NCBI GenBank assembly: GCA_025354985.1
Contig: JANXLU010000012.1
Coordinates: forward strand, 62,001-126,000
DNA length: 64,000 bases
Direction: 5' to 3'
Source of the DNA: Chloroflexota bacterium
GTDB taxonomy: Bacteria; Chloroflexota; Anaerolineae; J036; Brachytrichaceae
The notes beneath the pieces were generated by a model. It did not search any database. It was not told the DNA's origin and saw only the letters and a program-made list of their open reading frames with translations. Numbering within the stretch: the stretch's first letter is position 1; each line of letters starts with the position of its first letter. This document shows, piece after piece, positions 8,655 through 17,580 of the stretch. The translations under genes were made by a program, and so were the position numbers.

Positions 8655-9665
8655 CTAGGTAGGCAGGAGTTCGGTCAGCTTGTCGGTGGAAATGCGCTCA
8701 TGTTGATCGTGAATGTAGCAGGACGCAGCCTGATGCTCTGACAATCGGAACAGCGGTGGGGGCTGTTTGCATTTCTCCATGGCAAACGGACATCGGCCAT
8801 AAAATTTGCAGCCGGTGAGCAGCTCGCCCGCCTCAGCCTCGCGCGCTTTAATTTCGCTGTCGCCCCATTTGCGCGACAGATCGGGCCACGGAATGGAGTC
8901 AATGAGTAGCCTGGTATAAGGATGTTGCGGATTCTTGATAACGGTGTCGATGTCACCGGCCTCCATCACTTGTCCGCGATACAACACGATAATCGAATTT
9001 GCCACATGAAAAGCGGTGGTCAAATCGTGGGTGATATAGAGGATTGAAATTCCAAACTCACGGTTGAGTTTCCGCAGACTCTCCAAAATGGTAGCTCGCA
9101 ACGAAGCATCGACCATTGAGACTGGCTCGTCCGCCACGATCACCTTTGGCTTTAGCAGCAGCGCGCGAGCAACATTGATGCGCTGGCGCTGACCGCCCGA
9201 GAGCTGATGTGGAAAGCGGCCCAACACATCTTCGGCGCGCAATCCGACGCCGTTAAGGGCTTCTTCCATCAGAGACCGGGTTTTGGCCGCGGTGTTGGCC
9301 AGCTTAAACTTCTGTATCGGGACTGTCAGCAAGTGGTCAACGGGATAGAACGGATTAAACACCGCAAACGGATCTTGAAAAACGGCCTGCACATCTCTGC
9401 GGAACGATGTCCGGTCACTGGCATCCAGTTTCGTAATGTCCTTGCCGTAATAGAAGATTTGGCCACTGCTTGGTTCCAGAAACCCGAGTAATAGCATGGC
9501 AAGCGTTGTCTTACCACTTCCACTTTCACCAGCCACCGTCATAATGGTGGGTGTGCTGGCATCAAGCGTTAGCGACAGATTATCCAGTGCTGTCGTACTT
9601 GCGCGTGAAATAAGGCCACGCGAATATGTTTTGCTAACGTTACGTAACTCAAGAATGGGTGCCAT
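8655..9665 (-). CDS. ABC importer ATPase, OppF/DppF type
   Basis: This 336-residue nucleotide-binding subunit has Walker A GESGSGKTT, signature LSGGQRQRINVARAL and Walker B KVIVADEPVSM. After the ATPase core is the oligopeptide-transporter C-terminal domain with four cysteines (GCKFYGRCPFAMEKC and a later ASCYI). It pairs with the OppD-like ATPase upstream (22 bp gap) to drive the OppB/OppC-like channel. Such family-5 systems import peptides, nickel or, often in Thermotogae and related bacteria, oligosaccharides. The flanking glycosidase and sugar-acid enzymes favour oligosaccharides here; this is inference. It is the last importer gene. Confidence 0.93.
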   Translation of the reverse strand: MAPILELRNVSKTYSRGLISRASTTALDNLSLTLDASTPTIMTVAGESGSGKTTLAMLLLGFLEPSSGQIFYYGKDITKLDASDRTSFRRDVQAVFQDPFAVFNPFYPVDHLLTVPIQKFKLANTAAKTRSLMEEALNGVGLRAEDVLGRFPHQLSGGQRQRINVARALLLKPKVIVADEPVSMVDASLRATILESLRKLNREFGISILYITHDLTTAFHVANSIIVLYRGQVMEAGDIDTVIKNPQHPYTRLLIDSIPWPDLSRKWGDSEIKAREAEAGELLTGCKFYGRCPFAMEKCKQPPPLFRLSEHQAASCYIHDQHERISTDKLTELLPT

Positions 9666-9687
9666 TTTTTATTAAAGCAGATTTCGA

Positions 9688-10650
9688 TCAAGCCTTTTCC
9701 ACAAAGTGGCAGGCAACAAAGCGACCTGGAAGTTTTTCCTCGAACGCGGGAACAATTTGCTTGCACGAATCTTGTGCAATTGGGCAGCGCGGGTGAAATG
9801 AGCAACCTGGCGGAAGGCGGAGCAAGGCAGGCGCTAATCCGGGAATGCCATGAAACACACCGCGTTTTTTGAGGTCCGGCAGACTATTAATCAACGCCTG
9901 GGCATAGGGATGCAAAGGTTTGGCAAACATTTCGGAAACCGGACTAAGCTCCATTAACCTGCCCGTATACATAACCGCAACCTTGTCGACAAATTGAGCC
10001 ATCAACCCCATATCGTGGCCAATCAAAATAATCGCACAACCCAGTTGCGCTTGAACCGTGTCCAGCGTTTGCATCACCTGCCGCTGGGTCACCACGTCGA
10101 GGGCGCTTGTTGGCTCATCCGCGATAATGACCTTGGGTTTTAACAGAATCCCGATCGCGATGCAAACACGTTGCTTCATTCCGCCGCTCAACTCGTGAGG
10201 GTACATCCGGGCAACGGTTGGCCGGAGATCCACCGATACCAACGCCTCATCGATGCGATGCTGAATCTCGGTGCTGCTGAAGTGCTTTGCATGTGCCTGC
10301 ATTGCATCTTTCATTTGCGCACCTATACGCAAGACGGGATTTATCGAGTTCATCGCACCTTGCGGAATATAACTAATCCGACTCAGTCGGGCCTCACGCA
10401 TATCGTTCTCGGATAGGGCGGTAATATCCACTCCGTCCACGACGACGCGGCCTCCGTCAATGCGGCCTGGAGATTTGATCATGCGCATCATCGCCAGCGC
10501 CATGGTGCTTTTGCCGGAACCAGACTCACCAACCAAGCCCATCTTTTCGCCAGAATCAAGCTCCAGGTTTACGCCATCAAGCGCACGAACGCGTCCACCT
10601 TCCGTATAGTAGGTAACTTGAAGGTTGTTTACTTGCAAAACGGGTGTCAT
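9688..10650 (-). CDS. ABC importer ATPase, OppD/DppD type
   Basis: The 320-residue ATPase has Walker A GESGSGKSTMA, signature LSGGMKQRVCIAIG and Walker B KVIIADEPTSALD. It ends in the oligopeptide/dipeptide C-terminal domain with clustered cysteines (GCSFHPRCPIAQDSC). I chose the start at 10650 (MTPVLQVNNLQV) over one 60 bp upstream: it is where homologues begin, and it leaves a 13-bp spacer after the permease stop where the longer version would overlap the permease by 47 bp. It is the heterodimer partner of the next ATPase in one five-gene importer operon. Confidence 0.92.
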   Translation of the reverse strand: MTPVLQVNNLQVTYYTEGGRVRALDGVNLELDSGEKMGLVGESGSGKSTMALAMMRMIKSPGRIDGGRVVVDGVDITALSENDMREARLSRISYIPQGAMNSINPVLRIGAQMKDAMQAHAKHFSSTEIQHRIDEALVSVDLRPTVARMYPHELSGGMKQRVCIAIGILLKPKVIIADEPTSALDVVTQRQVMQTLDTVQAQLGCAIILIGHDMGLMAQFVDKVAVMYTGRLMELSPVSEMFAKPLHPYAQALINSLPDLKKRGVFHGIPGLAPALLRLPPGCSFHPRCPIAQDSCKQIVPAFEEKLPGRFVACHFVEKA

Positions 10651-10663
10651 AAGAAATTGAGGA

Positions 10664-11599
10664 TTATTCAGAACGACGTGCGCGCGGGTTGGCAACTTCA
10701 TCCAACCCAATGTTTATGAGCGTTAGTGCCGCGAAAATCAAGGCTAGGGCTCCAACCGGCCAAAGCGGCCACCACCACCATCCGTTGAATATTGCCGATT
10801 GTTGTTGCGCAAAGTAAATAATGTTGCCAAGCAGGGGCTCACGCAATGGCGCCAATCCCAAAACCGAAAGACCAAACGAAATAAAGATTGCGTCGAACAC
10901 TGCATTGACAAAACTGGCCACAATAAATGGCAGCAGATTGGGCAACAGTTCCTGAAAAATGATCGCCAGATTGCCCATACCCGACAGACGCGCAACATTT
11001 ACAAACATGCGCTCTTTCATGCTCAATACTTGCGATCGAATGACCAATGTAGGTTTCATCCATGCCAGAATTGCGACAATGCCGGCAATAATCAATATGG
11101 CTTGAATGGGCTTCTGATCGTCAAACAAAGTATTACGGTCAAGCGTTGCAGCAATGATCACTTGAATCAAAAACGCGGGTATCGGCTGCAAAACGGCGCA
11201 AACACTCGTAATAATACGATCAACCCAACCACCAAAAAATGCTGAGAAAAACCCAAGTATTACTGGAACTATCGTTGCCGCTGCGCCGGCAATTAATCCG
11301 ATTAGCGCGGTCTGCCACAGACCAGTTACCATCGCTGTATGCAGGTCCCGACCGTACCAATCCGTGCCCAGCCAAAAATTCGGTCCAGGTGGCTGTTTCG
11401 TACGAACTGCCAACGGATATGCCGTGTCTGGATCGAGCGTAAGCACACCGTGAATCGTAAATGCAGTCAGAAACAAAATAATGGCAAGGCCAACTACGAT
11501 GCCTTTATTTCGCCGAAGATAGCGACCAAGCAAAACAATGCGTGAAGGTGGTCGATAAAGTTCAGGTGCGGGAATCGAGCTTGAAGCAACAGCTTGCAT
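10664..11599 (-). CDS. ABC importer permease, OppC/DppC type
   Basis: The 311-residue integral membrane protein has an N-terminal cytoplasmic stretch, then a first membrane span (GIVVGLAIILFLTAF), a periplasmic-facing loop with NFWLGTDWYGRDLHTAMVTG (the family's LGTDxxGRD motif), and five more hydrophobic spans typical of BPD_transp_1. The EAA-loop region that contacts the ATPases is around VARLSGMGNLAIIFQELLPN. It starts 4 bp after the OppB-like permease gene. Confidence 0.93.
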   Translation of the reverse strand: MQAVASSSIPAPELYRPPSRIVLLGRYLRRNKGIVVGLAIILFLTAFTIHGVLTLDPDTAYPLAVRTKQPPGPNFWLGTDWYGRDLHTAMVTGLWQTALIGLIAGAAATIVPVILGFFSAFFGGWVDRIITSVCAVLQPIPAFLIQVIIAATLDRNTLFDDQKPIQAILIIAGIVAILAWMKPTLVIRSQVLSMKERMFVNVARLSGMGNLAIIFQELLPNLLPFIVASFVNAVFDAIFISFGLSVLGLAPLREPLLGNIIYFAQQQSAIFNGWWWWPLWPVGALALIFAALTLINIGLDEVANPRARRSE

Positions 11600-11602
11600 G
11601 AT

Positions 11603-12607
11603 TTATTGGCGATCCATGCGAATGCGCGGATCTAGCAGTGGATAGAGCAGATCAGTTAGTAACATGGCAAGAGCAACGCCACCAATAATAAAAATCACAA
11701 TTCCGTAGATTACCGGAAAGTCATTGGTCACAATTGCGCCTTGCAGCAAACTGCCGAGACCTTGAATGCCATACAGCCCTTCCACCAAAAGACCTGAAGT
11801 GACGATTGCGCCGATATCAAGTGCCAGGGCGGTGACTGAAGGGAGCATCGCGTTTCGAACATAGTAATTTCCAAATATGGTCCACGGTTTCAGTCCTTTG
11901 TGTTCGGCGAAGTTCACATAGTCCTCACCTTGAATTGTGACGCCCATGCCACGCATACCCAATGCCCACCCACCGGCTGAAGCGAGGATAAGTGACGTCG
12001 CCGGCAAAATAAGGTGTTTGGCAACATCCAAGATAAACGGTAGGGACCAATTTGGAGTCGCGCCGGATGTAAAAGTTCCGGTAATCGGAAGCAACTTCAT
12101 TTGGAAGGCAATCACATTCACCAGGACAATTCCAAGGACCACCGGGTGCACACCTTTCAAAATGGTCAATGGCACTGCAAGTGACTTCAACCAGCGTGGC
12201 GTCTTGGGCCAGGCGCTCAATGCACCCAGCAGATTACCTAGAATAAAAGAAGCTGCGACAGCAAAGGTATAGAGCGGCAGCGAATATGGCAAGGAATCTG
12301 TAATCATCTCGCCCACGCGCTTTGGATAGTAGGCCAGTGAATAGCCGAGATCTCCACGCAAAATAGACCCCATATAAACTGCATATTGCTCGGGCAGTGA
12401 TTTGTCGAGCCCGAATTTGGTGTTGTAGGAATCAACAATCTTTTCGAGATCGGCCGGGCTGAACCCTCCGGAGCGGGATAGCGCGGCAAATCGTTCACGA
12501 ATTGGATTCTTACTTGACAAACGTGGAATGAAGAACACCATGGTGAACGCCACCCAAAGAACCAGAAGCAAGAAAAGTACGCGGCGGATGAAATATCGAA
12601 TTGTCAC
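11603..12607 (-). CDS. ABC importer permease, OppB/DppB type
   Basis: The 334-residue permease starts with the usual YFIRRVLFLLLVLWVAFTMV span of OppB proteins, has DLGYSLAYYPKRVGEMI after the first loop, and has six predicted spans in total. The EAA-like motif AEHKGLKPWTIFGNYYVRNA marks the ATPase contact. The start codon is GTG with no Shine-Dalgarno sequence. The 100-bp gap upstream, after the binding-protein gene, holds a long RNA hairpin that probably sets a lower level for the membrane subunits than for the binding protein. Confidence 0.92.
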   Translation of the reverse strand: MTIRYFIRRVLFLLLVLWVAFTMVFFIPRLSSKNPIRERFAALSRSGGFSPADLEKIVDSYNTKFGLDKSLPEQYAVYMGSILRGDLGYSLAYYPKRVGEMITDSLPYSLPLYTFAVAASFILGNLLGALSAWPKTPRWLKSLAVPLTILKGVHPVVLGIVLVNVIAFQMKLLPITGTFTSGATPNWSLPFILDVAKHLILPATSLILASAGGWALGMRGMGVTIQGEDYVNFAEHKGLKPWTIFGNYYVRNAMLPSVTALALDIGAIVTSGLLVEGLYGIQGLGSLLQGAIVTNDFPVIYGIVIFIIGGVALAMLLTDLLYPLLDPRIRMDRQ

Positions 12608-12633
12608 GTCAAGTTTGAAATCTGAAACTGTCG

Positions 12634-12676
12634 GGAGGCATCACGCTTGCACCGTAAATGCAAGCATGACACCTCC
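12634..12676 (-). promoter_or_regulatory. Intercistronic RNA stem-loop after the binding-protein gene
   Basis: Two 17-nt arms (12634-12650 and 12660-12676) flank a 9-nt loop. In the minus-strand transcript all 17 positions can pair: 14 Watson-Crick pairs and three G-U pairs. Read on the plus strand the same three positions become C-A mismatches, so the structure fits only the operon's mRNA. There is no U-tract. Position and form match hairpins that protect binding-protein mRNA from 3' decay in other ABC operons. Confidence 0.7.
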
Positions 12677-12707
12677 GCGACAAAAGCGCACTAACTCAGT
12701 ATTCGGT

Positions 12708-14615
12708 TTATTGCGCTGCCTTCAATTGAGTAACCACCAACATACCGGTGTGTGCCCAGAAAGCGCCATTGGTGCCACCGGCCTTATTGTCTTGCGACGG
12801 CCAGTTTGTCCAATACGTGTTGTTATAGGGGATGCGATGCAACCATTGAATGATCGGGATGTCGATCACATCTTTGTAATAGATATCGAATGCCTGGTTC
12901 GCCAAATCGGTGAACTTGGGATCGTTTGAATCCAAAGGTCCCATGGCGGCCACGATCTTGTCAAAGTCAGGGTTGTTGTAGCGGCTGAAGTTGTTCGAGC
13001 CAGCATTGTTGCCAGATGGCTTCTTGGTGAACAAGAACAGAACAGCTGACGGATCGGCCAAGCTGGCGCCATGTCCAAACATATACAGACCTGGCTTGCC
13101 TGCAGCCATATCGTTATACGTCTCGGGGCCAAAGTCGATCTTGGCATCGAAGCCGCCCTTCTTGAGCTGCTCAACGAGCACTGGAACAATGTCGCTGTGA
13201 ATACCTTCAAAGCCCTTGATAGTAGCGTCTACGGTCTTGCCATCTTTCTCCCATAGGGCCTTCGCATTCTTCTTCCAACCGGCGTCAGTCATCAGCGCAG
13301 CGCTGGCTGCGAGATCAAACTTGCGGGGCTGGTACTTCTCAATGATCGCCTTCATGCCCGGATTGTCGGCAAACTTCTGCAGACCAGGATACAGCGGGAA
13401 TGGATAAACGGTGCTGATCTTGGCGCCCGAGTAGACCACTTCGTCGATCTGATCACGGTTGACTGACAGCTCAATTGCCTTGCGCACGCGGACGTCATTG
13501 TATGGGGCCAGCTGATGGTTCATCCAAAGTGAATTTGGCCACCAGTCAAGATAACCGTGGGGAGGCTGGCTGCCGGTCCACGATTGAATCTTTGGATTCT
13601 TCTGCAGCGTGCTTGCAATAAGCGAATCGCGCATGTCCAGGGACGAATCCATCTCATTGTTTACCAAACGCTGGGCAACGGTCTCCATGTTGCCACCGAT
13701 CTGGCCACCAATGTTAACCATGACGATGCGCTTCACATCCGGCACAGTTGCAATACCGGCCTTAATCGCCCACCAGCTGTCGCGAAGGTCATAAACCTTT
13801 TGCTCCTTGGTCCACTGTACTAGGTCATATGGCCCTGAATGAGCCATATCATTTCCGCCGGCGAACGCGTTCACATCGGCCTGCTTGCTCAACACATGGG
13901 CCGGAACGATCGGAATACCAGTATCGAATTTCAGGGTCAGCACTTCAAACTTGAATCGTGGGGATGGCTTATTGAAGTTGAATTCGACAGTCTTGTCGTC
14001 AACCTCCTTGACATCCTTCACAAACTCTTTGAATTCAGAATGATAGGCCAACTTGTCGTTGTTAATCTGACCATTTGCGGTGAAGGCCACGTCCTTGGAC
14101 GTGACGGGCGTACCATCGCTCCATGTCGCTTCTTTGCGAATTTTGACAGTCAACTTTGTAAAGTCGGCATTGTAGATTCCGCTTTCCGCAAGCCAGGGCA
14201 GTTCCTTGTCAGTAAAAATGCCAAAATAGAAGAGTGGCTCCCACAGCATGGCGTTGCCTTCCTGGTGCGTATACCCGGGTGCGGCCCATGGATTCGTAGT
14301 ACCAACTGGTGAACCTACTGACCATCCCAAAATAAGGGTGCGGTTACGGGGCACATCTTTGAGCGTGCCGGGGGCTGCAGCTGGCGCCTGAGTCGGCGCG
14401 GGGGCCTTGGTAGGATCTGGTGCTTTTGTGGGATCCGGCGCCTTGGTTGGCGCAGGAGCCGCAGGCGCTGCGGGCGCAGCTGTTGCTGCAGGAGCAACAG
14501 GAGCTGGTGCACTGGTTGGCGCAGGCGGGGGAGCCGCTGGCGCACATGCGGCAAGTGCAACCAAACTGACTGCCGCAACGGTGGAACTAAACTTAAAGGT
14601 TTTCATCATGGACAT
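12708..14615 (-). CDS. ABC importer substrate-binding lipoprotein, SBP family 5
   Basis: This 635-residue protein has a lipoprotein signal peptide (lipobox ALAAC, Cys near residue 24) and a ~55-residue Ala/Pro/Thr spacer with tandem PTKAPD units. The OppA/DppA-type binding domain follows (EGNAMLWEPLFYFG, DGTPVTSKDVAFT, RKAIELSVNRDQIDEVV). It captures the ligand outside the membrane and hands it to the OppBC-like channel. The ligand is not evident; family-5 proteins bind peptides and also cello-, xylo- or manno-oligosaccharides. The start has a ribosome-binding site AGGAG 10 nt upstream. It is the first gene of the importer operon, downstream of a LacI-type operator. Confidence 0.94.
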   Translation of the reverse strand: MSMMKTFKFSSTVAAVSLVALAACAPAAPPPAPTSAPAPVAPAATAAPAAPAAPAPTKAPDPTKAPDPTKAPAPTQAPAAAPGTLKDVPRNRTLILGWSVGSPVGTTNPWAAPGYTHQEGNAMLWEPLFYFGIFTDKELPWLAESGIYNADFTKLTVKIRKEATWSDGTPVTSKDVAFTANGQINNDKLAYHSEFKEFVKDVKEVDDKTVEFNFNKPSPRFKFEVLTLKFDTGIPIVPAHVLSKQADVNAFAGGNDMAHSGPYDLVQWTKEQKVYDLRDSWWAIKAGIATVPDVKRIVMVNIGGQIGGNMETVAQRLVNNEMDSSLDMRDSLIASTLQKNPKIQSWTGSQPPHGYLDWWPNSLWMNHQLAPYNDVRVRKAIELSVNRDQIDEVVYSGAKISTVYPFPLYPGLQKFADNPGMKAIIEKYQPRKFDLAASAALMTDAGWKKNAKALWEKDGKTVDATIKGFEGIHSDIVPVLVEQLKKGGFDAKIDFGPETYNDMAAGKPGLYMFGHGASLADPSAVLFLFTKKPSGNNAGSNNFSRYNNPDFDKIVAAMGPLDSNDPKFTDLANQAFDIYYKDVIDIPIIQWLHRIPYNNTYWTNWPSQDNKAGGTNGAFWAHTGMLVVTQLKAAQ

Positions 14616-14794
14616 TAGGATTTTTCTCCTCGACTTCTGATTTATATATTGCGATAACGAAATTGATATGTGGGTATGCTTATTTATGCTCCGTTTGTCC
14701 TCCTGCTGTGAATCTCAAATCTTAAACTCCCGACTACTTAATCTTAGAGGAAGCTAAGGAACCACGACAGTATACGCCTATTGAACAAGTGCAC

Positions 14795-14808
14795 TGAGAG
14801 CGCTTCCA
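14795..14808. promoter_or_regulatory. LacI/GalR-family operator
   Basis: TGAGAGCGCTTCCA fits the degenerate palindrome TGRRAGCGCTYYCA with the central AGCGCT that LacI-family repressors contact (for comparison, the CebR box is TGGGAGCGCTCCCA). It lies 180 bp upstream of the binding-protein start and 479 bp from the divergent aldolase gene. No LacI-family gene is in the window, so the regulator must be elsewhere. The site supports a sugar as the inducing signal. Confidence 0.6.
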
Positions 14809-15069
14809 AACTTATCCATTTCGGTTAAGAATTGGGACCTACGCAAAGACAAGCCCGACCACATCAACACAATGGACGCGTCCAAATGTATGCAGAATTC
14901 GAACTGCAAAAGAGTGGTTCTGAGTTAATTTACTGGCCAACGTCGTCATTTTTTTTAAGCTGCTCGTACACTTTAATTGGAGTATATTGCCTTTAGTGCG
15001 TGGATTGTAACCATTGAACTAATGTTGTCAACGCCAGTAACTCAACACGTTGGTCACGTCCTCACATAA

Positions 15070-15081
15070 CTAGTGCACTAG
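15070..15081. repeat. Perfect 12-bp palindrome upstream of the aldolase gene
   Basis: CTAGTGCACTAG is its own reverse complement. It lies 205 bp upstream of the DapA-family gene and could be an operator for the plus-strand pair. There is no known match that I can name. Confidence 0.35.
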
Positions 15082-15286
15082 GCACGTCTGTAAGTACCAC
15101 ATGATCGCGCGATGACTCAACCACTCAGCACCAGCAGACGTCAAACCGCTTTCGCGGGACAACCCAAAACGTGTCGGATTTGTTCATTCGCTAGTCATTG
15201 CGTTGCGCCGCCCACCCTTGAAAGACTTCCGATGGCTGCGTTATCGGCGAGCAGCGCGTGTCAGCTGTTTTAATTGGATTTAGATT

Positions 15287-16183
15287 ATGACTATGAACAA
15301 CAAGGATTGGCGCGGAATTTTTGGAATTCCCATGACTCCCTGGACGACGCATGACACCATTGACGAGGAGGTTCTCCGCAAAGAGATTGAGTTTATCGCG
15401 ACGACCTGCAAGGGCATAGTGACACCGGTGCTGGTGAGCGAGTTTCAAGCTCTTGATGAATCCGAACGCCGCACGATGATGAAGGTTCCGATTGAACAGG
15501 CGGGCCGACGTGTTCCTGTGATCGTAAACGTGGCCGGCGTGAGCACACCCCAGGCCGTGGCCTTTGCACGCTCGGCCGTGGAATTTGGTGCCGATGGTGT
15601 CATTGCGATGCCGCCCTATACGATAAAGCCCGACTTTGATGTCATCTACAGCTATTTCAGCGCGATTAACGCCGCGGTAAACATCCCAATATGGATCCAG
15701 AATGCAGGGTTGGTGCCGATGAGCACCGACCAGGTGATTCGATTGTGCAACGACCTTGAACACGTAAAGTGGGTCAAGGAAGAGGTGCCTCCGACACCGC
15801 GCAGCATCGGAGCGCTGTGCGCGCGCAAAAGCCCGAACGTACACGGCGTCATGGGGGGCGTGGGTGGTCTTTATTTGCCCACCGAGCATGCACGCGGCGT
15901 AGACGGGTGCATTATCGCGTGCGAATTTTGCGATATCGAACAGAAATTGTGGGATGCACTTGAAGCGGGCGACGCCACGGGTGTGAACCATTGGTTCGAC
16001 ATCGTTCAGCCCATGATTGTGCTGGAAAGCTTGATGGGTATGGGCTTTGCAAAAGAAATAATGGTCCGCCGCGGGATTTTCAAATCAAACGCCATGCGCA
16101 TGCAAACCAACCCGTTACTCGCCGATGATCTCCGCGAAATTGATCGCCAGTGGGAACGGATCAAACCATTTATCGCGTTGTAA
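15287..16183 (+). CDS. DapA/NAL-family aldolase or dehydratase (sugar-acid type)
   Basis: This 298-residue TIM barrel of the dihydrodipicolinate synthase superfamily has a Schiff-base lysine at residue 164 (VKWVKEE). The usual catalytic tyrosine motif (YNxP) is replaced by IQNAG, with Gln near residue 138, so it is unlikely to be a true DapA. Members of the superfamily cleave or dehydrate 2-keto-3-deoxy sugar acids. It is followed 51 bp later by an enolase-superfamily dehydratase, the enzyme type that would make such a substrate. The pair lies divergent to an importer and glycosidase. The exact substrate is unknown. The first of two in-frame ATGs (15287, 15293) was taken; no Shine-Dalgarno sequence is clear. 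Confidence 0.8.
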   Translation: MTMNNKDWRGIFGIPMTPWTTHDTIDEEVLRKEIEFIATTCKGIVTPVLVSEFQALDESERRTMMKVPIEQAGRRVPVIVNVAGVSTPQAVAFARSAVEFGADGVIAMPPYTIKPDFDVIYSYFSAINAAVNIPIWIQNAGLVPMSTDQVIRLCNDLEHVKWVKEEVPPTPRSIGALCARKSPNVHGVMGGVGGLYLPTEHARGVDGCIIACEFCDIEQKLWDALEAGDATGVNHWFDIVQPMIVLESLMGMGFAKEIMVRRGIFKSNAMRMQTNPLLADDLREIDRQWERIKPFIAL

Positions 16184-16234
16184 GGCACGCCGAGGCGTAG
16201 CGTAACAAACCAAACATATTTAAGAGGAACACAA

Positions 16235-17569
16235 ATGGCAGAAAAACCTGTAGAAACGGCTGGCGCAAAGGCAGACAAGGCCCTTAACACGGTCAACACC
16301 TTTTCAAAACCGAGTGATCTGAAGATCACGGATATTCGCACCGCAGTAGTTGCGGCAAATTATGACTACCCAATCATTCGCATCGATACCAACCAGGGCG
16401 TGTATGGCATTGGCGAGGTGCGAGATGCCGGACACAGGGAAAACGCCCTGCAATTCAAAAGCAGGTTGATTGGGCAAAACCCTTGCAACCTTGACATGAT
16501 CTTCCGAGACATGAAGCGGTTTGGCAGCTGGGGACGTGAGGGCGGTGGTGTCAGCGGTATTGAAATCGCGCTCTGGGATTTGATCGGAAAGGTCTATGGG
16601 GTGCCCTGCTACCAATTCCTGGGTGGGAAATATCGCGACAAAGTGCGCCTGTATGCCGACACGCCTGCGGCGCACACACCCACACCCGAAGGATATGTGG
16701 AGCGGGTCAACGGTCGCATGGCAAAGGGACTGACGTTTATCAAGTTTGACATTCGTCTTGACTTGATGAATGTATTTCCAAACATGTGGATTGGTTCGAA
16801 GACCAAGCACGAGCTCAACACCGGTAACTGGTGGAACGCACCCGGCAGCGGAACCGGCGTCCACGTCACCGATGAGGGCATCGCGCGCATGGCGGAAATT
16901 GTGGCCGCGGTGCGCGCGGCCGTGGGTTGGGGCGTATCACTGTGTATTGATCACTATGGTCACGGGATGATGACCGCCAAAGAAGTCATCAAATTTGGTC
17001 GTGCGCTTGAACCCTATGGTCTTGCCTGGATGGAAGATCCAGTGCAGTGGTGGGATGTGGCCGGCCACAAACAGGTAAAAGACGCGGTAAATGTGCCAAT
17101 CTGCGCTGGTGAGGAACTGTATTTGCTAAACGGATTCAAGCCATTTATTGAGCAACGTGCGGTTGATATTATTCATCCCGATCTGTTGACATCCGGGGGT
17201 ATGTTGGAAACCAAGAAGATCGCGGACTATGCCGATCAGTTCTCGATTCCCACGGCGCTTCACTTTGCGGGCTCGCCAATTGCATTTATGGCCAACGTGC
17301 ACACGGCCGCGGCCATTCCGAGCTTTGTTGCGCTTGAACATCACGGGCTTGATCTGCCATTTTGGGAGGGTCTGGTAACCGGGCTGCCGGAAAACTACAT
17401 GGAAGGCGGCTATGTCGCCGTGCCGGAAAAACCAGGTCTTGGTGTTGACCTTAACTATGAAAACATCAAGGCCGGGCTGCGCGAACCAAGCGGTCTATTC
17501 GAACCAACCGACGCCTGGAACACGCCCAAGTTGGGTTTTTGGCAGCCGGACAAACGCTGGGACGACTAG
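16235..17569 (+). CDS. Enolase-superfamily dehydratase (galactonate/mannonate-like)
   Basis: This 444-residue protein belongs to the mandelate racemase/muconate lactonising group. Candidate Mg2+ ligands are Asp239 (IDHYGH), Glu267 (WMEDPV) and Glu293 (CAGEEL). His343 (LHFAGSP) is a likely base, and His240 or His243 sit where D-galactonate/mannonate dehydratases carry a catalytic His. The KxK of racemases is KFD here (Lys170, Asp172), as in galactonate dehydratase, so dehydration of a C5-C6 sugar acid to a 2-keto-3-deoxy acid is the best guess. The N-terminal ~28 residues are an extra polar tail. A ribosome-binding site (AGAGG) precedes the ATG. The keto acid could then be cleaved by the neighbouring DapA-family enzyme. 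Confidence 0.87.
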   Translation: MAEKPVETAGAKADKALNTVNTFSKPSDLKITDIRTAVVAANYDYPIIRIDTNQGVYGIGEVRDAGHRENALQFKSRLIGQNPCNLDMIFRDMKRFGSWGREGGGVSGIEIALWDLIGKVYGVPCYQFLGGKYRDKVRLYADTPAAHTPTPEGYVERVNGRMAKGLTFIKFDIRLDLMNVFPNMWIGSKTKHELNTGNWWNAPGSGTGVHVTDEGIARMAEIVAAVRAAVGWGVSLCIDHYGHGMMTAKEVIKFGRALEPYGLAWMEDPVQWWDVAGHKQVKDAVNVPICAGEELYLLNGFKPFIEQRAVDIIHPDLLTSGGMLETKKIADYADQFSIPTALHFAGSPIAFMANVHTAAAIPSFVALEHHGLDLPFWEGLVTGLPENYMEGGYVAVPEKPGLGVDLNYENIKAGLREPSGLFEPTDAWNTPKLGFWQPDKRWDD

Positions 17570-17580
17570 GATTGAAAGAA

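Larger units (their letters stand above)
14616..15286. other. 671-bp divergent regulatory region
   Basis: No convincing gene is present. The region separates the importer operon (minus) from the aldolase/dehydratase pair (plus), so it should contain both promoters. It is AT-richer than its neighbours and includes a LacI-family operator-like palindrome (14795-14808) and two further perfect palindromes, CTAGTGCACTAG (15070-15081) and ATCGCGCGAT (15104-15113). Confidence 0.6.

Noticed and set aside
15191-15991. 266-codon minus-strand frame
   Set aside because: Antisense to the DapA-family gene; rich in His/Arg/Cys as in shadow translations.
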